Shown in pieces: positions 36,201 to 50,719 of a stretch of DNA of 64,000 nucleotides. Made by a program: the position numbers and the translations under genes. This DNA is from Channallabes apus (taxonomy: Eukaryota > Chordata > Actinopteri > Siluriformes > Clariidae): the NCBI GenBank assembly GCA_030522415.1, contig CM060109.1:29242392-29306391 (forward strand), in the 5' to 3' direction. Each line of letters begins with the position of its first letter. The first letter of the stretch is position 1. The notes under the pieces were generated by a model. That model did not search any database. It had not been told where the DNA came from and saw only the letters and a program-made list of their open reading frames with translations.

Positions 36201-39200
36201 TATTTACAAGGGCCGTTTATGTGAAACCAGAACTTGTGATAAAATTTCTCGTGTATAAAGGCATAAAAACAACGGACATTTACAGAAGACTTCAAGCACA
36301 GTATAATGATGAGACACTTAGTAACACGCAGTAAAATATCTGAATGGTGCAAAGGTTTTAAAGACGGCTGTACATCAGTGAATGTTGATCATGGCTCGCA
36401 GCCCCTCACATTACTGGAGCTGGGAGTTATCTCCTGTACAGTCCTGACCTCGTCCTGACAAAGCTATTTTGTGCTTTTGAAGGAATTCCTGGGAGGCCGG
36501 AATTTCATACATGAAGCAAACAGTCCAACCATACTTTATGTCTGGCGTACTGGGAAAAGCTTCTACTTTGATGGTATCCAAGCACTAGGGTGCGCTGAGA
36601 TAAGTGTATTAGTGTAGCAGGGGATTATATATAGAAATAAATCTATTTAACCTTAGTAAAGGTAAAGATAGTTACTCTTATAACTATGTTCTGTGGTTCT
36701 GCATAATCAAAAATCCTGGTTTCCCTTGAATGCCCCTTGTATTCATAAATTTATATAATTATGGGTTAACCTGTCCATGATTCCATGATTCATTAGTATG
36801 TAAGACAGTGTACTTGATTGACTGCCACATTCACCTGAAAGTTATAACTTGCTTCCTTCCACCTGCACCAGTACTGCTTCTTTGTTCTCTGGTGTTGGCA
36901 AGAGCCAATAGGTGAACAGAACTTGTTCAGGAAGGTGCTGCTCCCATACCTCAGCCACTACTGCATCAACCTCTATGTCCATTTCTCCCTAAGACGCAAT
37001 CACCCTCTCTCACCCTTGCTAAAGCTTGCTGAAGTGGATTGATGTGGCAGAATGGCTGGCCTTGCTTTCCGGCCAAACAGCAGCCCAAGTGGATTAAATT
37101 AGTTTCTTACTGGAAAGGCGTGAGACTGGGGAAAGAGGTGTTAGCAGAAAGTGGAGTACTTAAAGGTCAAACGTGATTACTCAGACCATAGCCACTACCG
37201 ACAGGAAAACTTTGCATTAAGTCACTAATCAACAGTTATACGAAGAAAAGGGGAATGACTGGAAGACTTTGGGATGCATGCAAATTTTAGAAAAGCCTGT
37301 GTTAATTCATACACGAGTTTGCTCTATCTTCTAGAGATCACAATTCTGATTCCTGGCTGATACAGTAAGCCAGCTAGCTGGGAGCATAGAGAGCAAATTG
37401 GTCACACTTTTTAAAGGGGAATGGATGGCATGCTTACACTCCTACATACAACATAGTGATGCTAACAAATCATGGGCGTCTGTGAAGTCACGTAAGTAAA
37501 AGGGAAAGATAAATCTTTCCTCTAAGTGTGTTATGCTGATCACTAACATCGAAAAGATGCAGTTAGTGGCTTTACGTGCCTATGAGGAAGCTGTCACTGA
37601 TGGGGGTAGGGAATAGGACACTGAGGCGGGTGGGAATAGGACACTATTAAATTAAGAATCTAAAAAAAGAAGAATTTCAGACCTGTTATTTAGACCTAAT
37701 TTTTCAAAGAGATGATCAAATAAAGCGATAAGAAATATAAAGTACATGCTTTATAAATGTCAGGGATAGTCTCCCATGAGAAAAGTAAAGAATTACACTT
37801 CAAATAACTGGCATAACCAAAATTACAATTATACATTCATCTTCTTTTTCATCATCATATCAGAGCATATAAGGTTAAACCTCCACTACTGTAGCTGGAT
37901 GACTATTTGTCAGATTTGATTTGTCAATTTGTCCTTAAACTGCCTGGTTTTAAAAATGTCTGCTCTCACTGTTCCTCTAGACTTACCTTTATTCCACACC
38001 ACAATCACTCAATCCTCTCAAGATGCACATACTTGAGTGTTATTTCGTTCTCTGTTAGGTGTTGCTGTGCATTTATCTATTTTAGAAGCACTTAGACAGC
38101 TATACTTTCTTTTTCTTTTACTCTTAAGCAAAGCACCACACAGCTTCTGCCAAATTAAGCCTGACTCTCATCCCTACCTCAGATAGACAGAAGAGTCTGA
38201 TTGAAAGCTTTGATAACCCCTGAGCTATGGGAATACTTTCTCTACTTTAGTCCCCTGAAAGGATGGATTTCAGCCTCAATTACAGGTCAACTGGATTACT
38301 CTACAGTGGAAGCAGTATGAGCCCATGCCATACCTCCAGGATGTAAAAATGCACCAAAGGATCACATCCCCAAGGACATATATGAGGAAGATTAAATAAA
38401 CACTGGCTTTGAAAATAGACACAGATCCATATGGAATGAGCAGCCATGTTTTTTTTTTTAAATAGCATGTTTCTAAAGGTTTGGATATTGCAATTGTGCT
38501 TACTGTTCTGTTTTATAGCTGGAGCATCTAGCCAGAGGAATTTTTAGCACTCTGTCGTTCAGACCCACAAAGAGAGTCCTGTCGCCATGGAGAATCTGGA
38601 GACTCAGGATTGGCTCTCTTACACCAGGAGGGTGGAGCTGCATCTCCTCCAAATAACAGCCTTGTAGACTCTTACTGGTGGTGGCCAGAGCCTTTAGAAT
38701 GGTCCCATACTCTGACATAATGAAAGACAATATGGCATCAAATTTTAGGTTATACATCTTTTTAAAACCGCTGATAGATTATGACATTGTAAATTTCTGT
38801 TTATAATACACACCTGTCCAGTATATTTTGTGTCAACAGGGCCCCAATACATTAATGAAATGATTGTACTGTAGTACAATTCTGCTGTCTGACTCAACAG
38901 ACTGACTCAGCTTTCCTGGCAGGCATGTTTGCTCACCTGTGCCTATGTACATGACATGGTGGAGTGTGTCCTGGCCCTGCACAATGTCCACTACTAGCTT
39001 GGAGAATCGCACATTATCCTGCCACACCAGCGGGTTGACAGACACAGGCTGGACCACGTCATTCATGAGGTAGAGTCGCTGGGCATCCTGCAGGCTGCGC
39101 TCGGTTAGGCCCTCATTGGGTCCCTCGTCCTCAATGGTACCACACTGTAACAATTCATAGTAAATCTGAGTAACAGATATTATATGCATATATAACACAG

Positions 39201-42200
39201 AACATCAAACAAGTATACAGAAGTATCAAACACAAAGAGGTGTAAGACACCAAAATAAATACACATCACCAAACAGAAACAAGCAAACAACCAGTCAGCA
39301 AGTAGTTTGACAGAAAATGAATAGTCAAGATGAGTGGTAAACCTGGAAGTTGGGGATGGGGTTAAGAGTTGGCAGCCAGGTGGAGCGTGGGTTCTCCTGG
39401 GAGCGGAATGGCCCATTGAATGCGCGTGTGATGGCACTAAGGTTGTACGCACAAACTGCCGATGCAGCTATACTGTTCCTGTATAGTCAGTAAAGAGATA
39501 GAAACAGAGAATGAGGAGGAGAGAGGTGAAGGATTTCAGTTGAGACCACAGGGTACCAGCAGTGTGTATCTAAAACTAGGCAGTTCTCCTGATGCTAAAA
39601 ACAGTTTAAATGGAGTTTCAGCTTGGATTGCCGTCTGAGAATGTAATGAAGTCACATAAAGCTGAATCCATTTCAGTTCCAGTCACACATTGAGAAGGAT
39701 ACACAGACTCTCACATTGTGAATGGATTGCTAAAGCACTCTGCTGCTGTTACTGTAGGTAAATGCCACTGAAACCTGTGTAAAGCTCTGCCCACTGCTAT
39801 TTAGTTATCTATGCCATTACTGTCATTACACTGCAGGCAAATAATTAGGGTGAAGTAAATGACTTTTTAAAGTGATCTTCCTTCTGTTCGAAATAATTGT
39901 CTTCAGCATATAGCAGGACTGTTTGAAATATGTGAATATAAAATGAAATTCTATCATGATGAAATAAAAAAAAAAAATATGTTACTTTGAAAGGCAGATG
40001 AATCAAATCCAAATGGTATCTTAAGTAAGCAGAAAATATCCAGGAAAGTAAAAATGTGTTTGAGCTGACTTAAAATAAGTGTTGGCTGTGCAGAGACCAC
40101 TGACAAATGAGCTGCAATAACTAGGGTGCTAGCAGCAGAGCCGTGGACAGATGGTCTCCACGGCTGATCTCCAGCAGGGAATCTAGCCCTGCCAGACTGT
40201 GGAGTCTGAATTGGGCTGTGGTTACTGAGTCTGGAAAAGTACCAATAGAACCTACATCAGAGGGCTTAGGGTGCAGCTCTGCTATGGTGTCACATGCTGT
40301 GAGTGAAAGTGTAAGAGGCAGGGTATTACCAGCAGAAGAAAGAAGGTTTGACAGAGCAGCTCAAATGACTAGCAAAAAACAGCAAGATCTTTTATGACCA
40401 GCAAATTGAGCAGCGATGAGATATGGACTGTTAATCAGATTAGCTGTGAGTAATCTGGAGTAAGAAGAGAATCCTAATTACTTTGACGTGCCCTACTCTA
40501 AGCAGGTTTTGATCTGACGGCAAAACAACTATGCTTTCATCAAGCTGCTCCTTTTATTCGATGCTTTTATCAAGGCGGCATGAACATACTGATTCATCAT
40601 AACAGCCTTAGCAGAAGCATGAAAACAGATCAACAGAAATATGCTGCCTCAGCGTAGGCTCTATATAAAACTTATCATGCTCATTATTAAGTTCCTCTAA
40701 CATTAGACTGCTCTTAATCAGCGCTCTTTAATAATTAGTGGAATAATAGGAGGCAACTGGGAGGAATCGGTAACAGTTCAGAGAGCAAGGAGGATTATTT
40801 TAAGGGTTCCACATCATTGATTTAACATTGAGGGTACGCCTACGTCTCAGAGCTCCTGATTAACCTTCAGCAAGCATTCCCGAACAAACTGTGTGTGAAA
40901 GAGACTTGTAAAGTGATATGATTGGAACTAACCAATAATAAACAATATTGATAAAGGCTGGAAAAAGAAGTACATGAAGTTTTTATTCTATAACACAGGA
41001 TTTCTAAGAACATAATTTAGCAGAAATAATCTGCTGCTGAAGTTTCTGTCACAGAAAAACTTTATGTCCTACTGTATGTCAACAGAAAGGAAAAGTGAGA
41101 GATAGAGAGATAAAGAGAGCGCGTTTTAATCTGTATTGTACAAGGTATGGGTAAATATAGAGAAAGCTTTATATAACTCTATATAACTATATAAAATTCT
41201 AACTTTGCCTGCCTGAATATAAAGCACCTTCCACCATGTGCTCATGTCTGACAACAACCCGAAACACACTGATGCCCTAAACTCAAGTCCCATTCTTAGC
41301 CTAAAACCTCGTACTGTACAGTATATGAGTGAAACACCACCTTAGTGTGAAAGCACCTAACCATGTGGATGTTTTATGACTGATACACACCTAATAGTCA
41401 TTCAGTCTGTACAAATACAGTGTGTTTAGCATTTAATGTTAATTCTAAAATCAGTGTAACATGGTCCATGGTACAAGGTCAAATGAGGACATCAATAAAT
41501 GTACACCTGAATTATAGAATGTTCATTTCTTTTAAAAATGAAGAAAAAATAAATATACATTTAATTAGAATTAGATCCACAATATTTGATGCTTGAGTCA
41601 GGATAAAACGGAAATATTTTACTGCATAATCATGTTCGAGTTATAGCACTAGTCAAAGTCACTTTCCTGGGGAAGAAAGTCAGAAAGCTGCTAAAGAAGA
41701 CTTTCTCCAAGTCACAACAGTAGCAAAATGTGCAGGTGTTCAAAAAAAAAAAAGCATTGGAGCTGAATAGGCACAATACACCAGTCACATTTACAGTGGA
41801 ACCTTGGATTACGAGCATTGAACACTTAATTGAGCATTACGAGATTTTCAGTCAAAATCTATTACAAATCTTTAATAAAACACACGCAAATCGTGTTACT
41901 TACAATAACACAAGGTTTCACTGTATAGGTCAATTATATACATCTAAAAATACCTTAAAAGCAGGACAAAGGAATATGCATTCAATATGCATCATTGTGC
42001 ATTCTAATATGAAACACCTACAGTATTTGGTCATGAATTTACACTGAAGCTTTAAAAAAAAATCCTTCTTTTATAAAAGGCACTGTGGTTGTAGCGGGTA
42101 GAGAACATGTTTTTTTTTTTATGTTAATGTTTATGTTCTATGATAGGCCTGGAATCTTTGCTATAACCAAGCTCTAACATAAGGCAAGCCTATTCAGTTG

Positions 42201-43417
42201 TCATTGATGGAATATGTGTTGGTTTCTGTTTAAAATTAAACTGAGCACAGTATAAACACAACATTCCTGTGTGCAAGACTTAGAACTTCAGAGCATTCAT
42301 AGCTGTATGAGTTGTAAGCTCTGCACTTTTATTGCTAATACAGATCATTAATAATAGAATGTCCAGTTGGTTAACTTAGACGCCTGTGATATCTAGTCTA
42401 CTCATAGACAACGGCATGTAAGTCAATCATTTGCGAGGTACAGTAACATTTGCCAAAAAGTCTTCTTATATCATCTCTGATTTAACTGAAAAGAATGCAC
42501 AAATAAAAATTTCTAATGTATTCATATTAATGCAGACAAGGCATCATGCACATTGAAAGGCTTCTTGATTTAATTTATGTCCAGAGAAATAAAATTAGGA
42601 AGTCATTATGTGTGATGAAGCACTGTAGTATAGGCAGTCACATGGGGCAAAATGAGAAGATAAAGTATATTGTGTTTTAGTGCTTGAGCTTGGCAATACT
42701 GTATGATTAGCTCAGTTTATAGCTGTGTGGAATTGCACTGACAAAGTGCGGCATAGTGCTGCAAGTGGCAGAGCTATAAACACAGTGAGTTCATTATGAG
42801 AGGCTGTAGTGCTTCAGACCTTTAGGTACTAATTCACAGTTAGAATGGGCTAGCCTTGCCAGATCAGTCTTTACCTACAGTACACGTAGACCTACTACTA
42901 ACACATCTACATCTCCTCTCTAACCCTCTGTGCTGCTCTTACAACCTCAAGAGGTCTATGCTGGAGGTGTTCAATTTACTGCAGACAGATGGAGACACTG
43001 CTCTTACGATTTCATTATTAAATCTACTGAAGTGTGTGCAGCTGTGTGTGCGTGTGTTTGTGTGTGACTGGTAATTAGAAGGTCAAATAGTACTGAGACA
43101 CAGCACTTTTTTAAGGAAGAGCATTTCAATTTTCTATTGAATCAGCACATACAGCCTGTAGCCATCAGAGATCAGGATTTTGGACTCTTCTAAACACAAC
43201 AGTTACACAAGACCACTACTTTTGAAATATTAAGAACTAGTCTACCAATTTAAAAAGTATGCCACACAAGCAAAAAAAAAGTCCAACCATTGATTAAATT
43301 ATTCATCGTCTATATCGCTTATCCTGTGTACAGGGTCGTGGGGACCTGGAGAATATCCCAGGAGACTTAGAGCATTAGGCAGGATACACACTGGACAGGG
43401 CACCAATCCATTGCAAA

Positions 43418-43450
<33 letters not shown>

Positions 43451-46213
43451 GAACACCAATTAACCTAGCCTGCATGTCTTTGGACTGTGGCAAGAAACAG
43501 GAGTATCACGCATACAGACCCAAGTCGAACCCCCAACCACGGCGCTAACCACTACACCACCGTACCGCTTCCAACCGTTAATTTTTTCTTAAATAATGGC
43601 CATTTCAAAATGGGACAAAGAAGATCTGGTCCACAACACTTCTACCACACGTCCATCTAACACACAATTTAGACTCCTGTGCACTACTGTAAGAGAGTTG
43701 ACATCTAATCATATCAACAACTATAAATATCAGCATCAGCTTGAACTGCATTTAAGCTTCATTACTTCCTTCGTTGTAAAACTGGTAAATAATAGTACTG
43801 TACAGTGGAACCCTGGACGAGTTCCGGAAGTGGGCTCGTATTCCAAAACACTCATAAACCCATAAGAAATAATGGAAACTCTCATTATACATTCCACAGC
43901 CCAAAAAAATAAATACATAAAAATAATTAACACAAAATATTAAGTAAAAATAAAACAAATTAACCTGCACTTTAAAGTAGGAGGGGTCTGTATGTTTGTG
44001 TGTGGCACGGTGTCCAATGACGAGCACACACACAGAGCAGGCAAAGAGCAGGCTGAGCCTTAAGCAGAGAGAGAAAATGGATTTTTAACCTCTCTAATGA
44101 GACTTGCTTTTGCTTTACACACACGCTGTACACACACACACACATACAGACACAAAATAAAATATGTTTTACACACACACACGTGGTCTCAGTGTTATAG
44201 TAAACAATACACAAGTGCACGGATGTTGATTATACCAGTGAGAGAGACGCGCACTAAGACCCAGCAGGGGAGACAATTACCCACATTTCCGCAGAGCAAG
44301 AGAGATAAAAACCGTTGGCTCAGTTGAGATCACGTGACGCTCGGTGTCAAAACAAGAAGCGCATGCATGATACTCGGTACTCGAAAACCAAGACTTGTTC
44401 GTTTTCCAAGTAAAAAAAAATAAAATTAAATCTTTGCTCATCTTGCGGAACACTCGCATACCGCGTTACTCATAATACTACTCTGTCTATTGTACTGTCC
44501 AATTTCACCATCTTATCAAAACATGAAATTGTAAAAAGACAAAAAGACAGATACAAGATGCTAGGTTGTATGATCTAAATTTAAATGCTTAAACACGAGT
44601 AAGTGGCCATATCATCTCCTACAATTATTGGTGTTAAGAGCCCAGGTGAACATATCACACTATACAACACATTAACCCTAAGGGTTTTCACCACCACAGG
44701 ATAACAATTCTTTATGTGCTAATGTATGCGCAAAACAGTGCAAATGTTGTACTCACACATTTGTAGTAAAGATTCCATAGATGAGATCCTGCTCAGGCAG
44801 GTAAAAAGTGCTCTGGAGCTCATTGTAGTAAAAGGGGATCTCTCCAGAGCGGGAGCAGTTCAGACGAGCCTTGGTGAAAGTGGTCCATGTATCCTCAAGC
44901 AGGAAACGGCCACCGATGTCATTCTTACAGACACGCGCCACTCGAGAGTACACCGTCTTGCCACAGTCATGCTCCACTGCATTCTCCCTCAGGAAGAAGA
45001 AGGTGAAGAGTCCAATATCATATGCTGAGATGAACTGAGGCTCTAAAAGATATACAGAAAGAGAATATATGTGACCAGTCATATCAAGTTAGCTATTAAG
45101 TCACAAGGTGAAATGTATAAAATTTTCAATTACATTGAAAATCAGTTGATAATATACCTTATCCTTCAAAATCCTTCTAAAGAACTGAGAAAGTTCTAAC
45201 CCTAAATATTGTTTTAAAGCACTTTAATGCAATATCCAAGCTGGTGGGTTTCCTCCAGATGCTTCGGTTTCCTCCCACCAAAGACATGCAGGTAAGGTTA
45301 ACTGGCATTCCCAATTTGCCTCTAGTGTGTGATGAGAATGTGAATGTATGTGTTCCATGGACTGAAGTGGCACCCTGTCCAGGTTGTACCCTTAGTGCTA
45401 AGTCTCTTGGGATAGGCTCCCGGCCCTGATTGAGTGAGTTATGTGGGTGGCCTGCCATCTAATTTTACACAGTGCACAATGCGTTTTAGACACAAAATAG
45501 TAACTGCATTAATTATAAATTTAAATTATAAGTTTTAATTATATTATAAACTTATATTAATTAATAACTTAAATAAATAACCAAATGAGTAAGCCCGAGG
45601 TGAGGAACAAGAAGAACAAAACTTATACTACTATTATACTACATACAACTGTATACTAAAGAGTTAAGCATTGCTGAGTGGGTTGGGAAGATTTTCTGTA
45701 CTACTGTAGCATCAGGGCCAATCCTTAAATAAACTGGAAGCTTTTTAAACTCCTACAGCATCCAGGAACATCGTATACTGACATAAATGAAAAAACAAAA
45801 CAAATGAGGTTTTCTCCAGGTGTGCAGCATGCAGCTGGAACTGACCGAATTATAAGGGTAAACTAAGGGTAGAGCCGTCTATATATCGAGTAAACATTTA
45901 AAGGCCTGTTTGTACATATTGAATGCACTATCCAATTAATATTGCTTCATTTTGCATACACTTATTAGCCATCTATAGTACATGTAGTATTTTTTATGTT
46001 GGGCGCTGCTGCAGTGCTGCAAATAGTTTACTGTACTTCCAACAAGCAGATTGCTCTGTGACTGAGAGCTAGGCCAGGATGTTCATGTTGTGTAAGTGTA
46101 CCCATGTTTGTATGCTTGTGCATGACTGTACAGTTATATGTGGGCGTGAATATGACAAACAGTATTTTTTCTACTTGCACAATGAAAGTAAACAGATCAG
46201 TTGCATCAGGGTT

Positions 46214-46252
<39 letters not shown>

Positions 46253-49200
46253 ACGCGTGCATGTGTGTCTGTCTGTCTATCTCTCTTTGAATTCATGCCA
46301 GATTTGCAGCTTCTCAGGTAACACTCACATCAACTTATCATAAGAGAGTTCGGAGCCGAAACCCAGAGCTTATTCCGGTCCCATTCCAATTCACTTCTTT
46401 ATTAAAATGTAGTCAGCCAGCACCTTATATGTCGGTGCACAATGCAACAACAGGCCAGGTGAATCAGGACCCCGGAGGTCTGTGACGTTCTTCCCTGACC
46501 CCCACAGGGACAAGCTTATGAAAGGAAATGAGATTTTAATTCACACTTCACATTCGAAGGGTTATCTTCACATCCAACTGGCTTGGTGAGTAGGTGCTAT
46601 TTTTTACAGGTGGGATATGCTGAGAGCTGAATTTCAGCATGAGAAGCACAGCAACATAAGTCTGACAGATTATTTTTCATGCTGAGGCACAGAATTGAGT
46701 CTTTGTGCTTTTATATATCGGATAGGAGAAAAAATGTGCATGTATGTGTGTATTAACTCTGCTTCTTTCTACCTTTTTCCTCTGCAGCCCCTCACTTCAA
46801 ATCTCCTACAGTGGAGCTAGGTGGGTGTCTCTAGTAGAGTGAGCATTGCGGCAGCAATTTCACCCTCTTCCTACTGTGAGGAATAATTATACCACTGCCT
46901 GGCAGAGAGCTGATCTGTTCCACCTGAGGCAAACGCTGCTAGCTGCACTATAAGTAAACTTTAACACCTGTCTAACTTATAGTAAATGAGGTCATGACAT
47001 ATGACATATGAGATTCAACACCATCATGTACATCATAATAAGATATATCTGAGATATTTACAGTCATACCAGTGGTAATTATGTCAATAAAAAAATTATG
47101 ACAAAAATATTCACTGATGACCTATTTTTCACGATGAAGACAGGACTAAAACTAAATAAAAAAGTAAACTTGGATGTACTTTACAAACAGCAGTAGTGCA
47201 CTTTATGATTGATTGTAAAAAAAAAACAAACTTTGCCCTCACTGTTTCCTGCATTTGAATACCATGCACTTGAGACGGTAAGCTAAAATTTATATTACAG
47301 TGAGGCAGATGGCGAACACAGTTTTGCATTAATACAGTTAGCATTATTTAACCATGACCTTGTGTAGCAATGTTATCGACTGCAGTCACTAAATGTTAGC
47401 CTATTATCATTAGCTTCTATGTTCATGACAGCCACTCTTGAATTGGTAGTATTAATTTACAGTAATATTTCATTCTTGTTTACCTCGCTGATGGTAAACC
47501 TTGAGAGTGGTCACAATTTCAGTTATCTACAAGTAAATGCACTTCCTGCTACCTTTATAGCATCAGAAATACTACTGCTTTCCTGACAGCAATTACACAA
47601 TTGCAATTGAACAAAGCTAACGGCATCAATTAATGTCAGCTGTGTGAAGCCACTTTAACTCTGAAATCTCCTGATTTACAATGCTCCAACAGCACTGTAG
47701 CATCTTGTTCTTGTAAATCATTTTCAAAAGTGTAATTATGATTTGAACTTAAAATATGTGACTAAGAATGTGGCCTAACAGTATAACATTTTACATTACT
47801 GATTATGAAAGTTAGTAAGCATGACTACAATGTCTGTGTTAAAAAACCTAGTGTACATTCTAGTCAAAAGACTAAGACTAAAACTAAATCAAAATAAGCT
47901 GCTAACATGAACACTGTTTTTATATTAAAATCAATACAGATAATTAAGCCACATATATTCTCACTACTCAAATCAGCACAAGGTGAGTGAAATATTAAAA
48001 ACAGCAAAGACATTGTGTTACTCATACCATTAAGCCATTTGGAGTTGTATTGGGCAGTCCTTAGAGGCGGCATGTTTCCCAGACTGCGGTATATGACTGG
48101 GTCCCGGCCAGAGAAGTCGATGACTGTGGCAGCGTACAGCTCTCCACTGTCTGTCACAACTGCCGTGGAGTTATGGCGAGGGTCATAGGGGCAGCGTGCC
48201 ACGCCATTCACCCGTTCCAATATCCTGCTCATATTTCCCACCTGAGACAGAAGAGGAGAAAGAGGCCAGAATCAATTAGATATGCTCTAATTCCCCCAAC
48301 AATCTGTTATTTAATCTAATATTCTCAAACTGCCGAGTAATTAACATCACTTACCTCTCGGATGATACAGAGAGGCTGGAAAGCATTGGTGCCACACGTC
48401 ATCACCTCTGTCTTGTTAACCAGGAGTACTCGGATGTAGTTTTGACACTCCAGCTGCAGAAAAAGTTAAACATACTGTATCAGTATGTTACAGCGGTCCT
48501 GTTTCAGATCACGAAAAGGAACTGCAACCAAATTATTTTATTTGATCTCAATGTTACACTAGCTATGTTTCCCGCAGGGTATATTGTAGTAAATTCCCTC
48601 AAATAACACATATTGCAATTATATTAGTATAAAAACTAAAATAACTGATATGGTTTTAAATTACCTTCCTACAGTAGGGATGCATTCTATATGCAAGAAA
48701 ATTATAATTTTAGTGTACTGTATCGAGTGGATTGGAATAACACTAAAGTGTTATTTTGAAACAATCGAGTTAATGGATCTTGAGATTGGTCCAAATGGTT
48801 GATTACTTTGAAACCTCTGTTAATCTTATTTATTAGCTTTTTGGATACACTGGATATATTGGCAATGCTGTAAATGTGATGGGCGGCACGGTGGTGTAGT
48901 GGTTAGCACTGTCCTTGCACCTCCAGGGCCCGGGTTCGATTCCTGGCCAGGCTCGATTCCCGTCTTTATGTGCATAAAGTTTGCATGTTCTCTCGGTGCT
49001 TGGTGGGTTTTCTCCGGGTACTCTAGTTTCCTCCCACAGTCCAAACATATGCAGATTAGGCTAATTGTGAATGAGTGTGTGAGTGAGTGTATGTGTGTGC
49101 CCTGCAATGGATTGGCACCCTGTCTAGGGTGTACCCCGCCTCATGCCCTTAGTCTCCTGGGCTCCAGGCCCTGAATACATGATAAAGCAATATAGACAAT

Positions 49201-50678
49201 GAGTGAGAGTGAGTAAGTGTAAATGTGATGCCTCATATGATGAGTGATGATGTTTTCTTTTAACCCATATGCCAGCCTAAAAAATAAGTGTTCTTCAAAA
49301 TCCCCCTTTCCCTGTCAGTCTTGCTACAGTTTCCAAAAATACCACGTAACCCATTCATCTGACATCGAGTCATCCTGAAATTATCAATTAATAATCAGTG
49401 TCACTACAATAGACATACAAGACATTCAGCGTCTTCTGAACTTGATTACAGTAAACACACATTTAATTAAACAAAGAGGAGAAAAATACTTCATTTTTCT
49501 CCTCTTTGTTTAATTAAATGTGTGTCTTCAAGGGATAAGTACATGGGATATATTAGCACTGAGAAACAGGCAGTAGTTTATATTCTCCACTTCAGATGAT
49601 AACCGCTTTATTGTTGTTCTATAGTTCCTGAATAATAGAGTATAGAGCTGATAGGTCAGTAGTAACAGAGGGAAAGTCTGAGGTGCTGGGAATTTGAGAG
49701 AATGGCTATAAAGACTTTTGAAAATGAAAGAGCAAGGTCACTCCTTAGCATATTCATGTTAATATATTTTTTAATTGAAATGATGAGCTACAAAAAAATC
49801 TTAATGCAGTAATCCTCTACAGAAACTCTAAAAGTAAAATGAACTAAGGTCAGTCCTGATATTTAGATTTTGCAAATGACATTCCTTTTCTGCCAGCTAG
49901 CTCTTTTTCTACAGTGCTTTATAGATAAAACTGGCACAGTAATCAATCCCCCAAGACAGCCTGATCACAATATTTCTTATCAGCACCACAGTGGGACCTT
50001 GTCTGGCAAGCTGGAATGCTTAAAAAGAGTCATCATAAGCACCTGATAAATGCTGTGTTTCAAGCAGCATATTAAAGCTGATGTGGCATAAATTATTATT
50101 TACAACCTATTATTCACTAACGGGAGATTTGCGCTTTAGCAAACAGAGGATAAATGTGCATTGCATTGTGTCCTCCTACACGGCAAACATATTCTTTCCT
50201 TTATCCAATGGGATGGCAGCATTTTGAAATACTATTCAAGGCTTAAAACCAGGGGTTCAAAGTTACCTCGGTCTTTCCTTTGCTTTGACAGGACCTCCTG
50301 GTGTCTTCGTCTGGGCCCCATTCTGTCGCCTAGGAAACCAAAATACATGTTCAAAAGTGACTTGTAGCAGCAAGCAGCAAGCTCAGCTCAAGGCAATGGC
50401 ATGTTACACAACTGTGCAAAGTAATACTGCATTTAGCTTTAACCTTATGGATCCTTGTTTACATTGTAAACAGCTAAATAAATGGGGCAGTGACTTTAAA
50501 CGGATAGATGAGGAAACAGTTTGAAAACTTGGTGAAATTAGCATGTCAATGGCCTTGGCTAGCTTATTTTTAGTTGAATACAGTTTCGCCTCCTCTCACT
50601 AACTTTAGCCTCTCCGCTTTCAGTGTTTCAATTCCAGCCCTTTATAATAGCAACTTCAATGCTTAATGCACACCCACC

Positions 50679-50719
<41 letters not shown>

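Larger units (their letters stand above)
39479..44756 (-). other. sema5b: sema5b intron between exons 6 and 7
   Basis: 5.3 kb. It carries a 130-bp MITE (41794-41923), a SINE with target duplication (43297-43569) and a larger non-autonomous DNA element (43803-44475). 39479-41793 and 41924-43296 show nothing recognisable beyond A/T runs. Confidence 0.75.
45043..48027 (-). other. sema5b: sema5b intron between exons 5 and 6
   Basis: 3 kb. It holds a partial SINE (45243-45425) and a GT microsatellite (46216-46250). The rest shows no gene or clear repeat. Confidence 0.75.
48454..50266 (-). other. sema5b: sema5b intron between exons 3 and 4
   Basis: 1.8 kb. It contains a SINE with a perfect 12-bp target duplication and the 71-bp perfect hairpin. 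49526-50266 shows nothing else. Confidence 0.8.

Noticed and set aside
49455..49525. Hairpin as a microRNA precursor
   Set aside because: Perfect 33-bp pairing with no bulges and a 5-nt loop is not typical of microRNA precursors, and the sequence resembles none I know. Kept as an unexplained inverted repeat.
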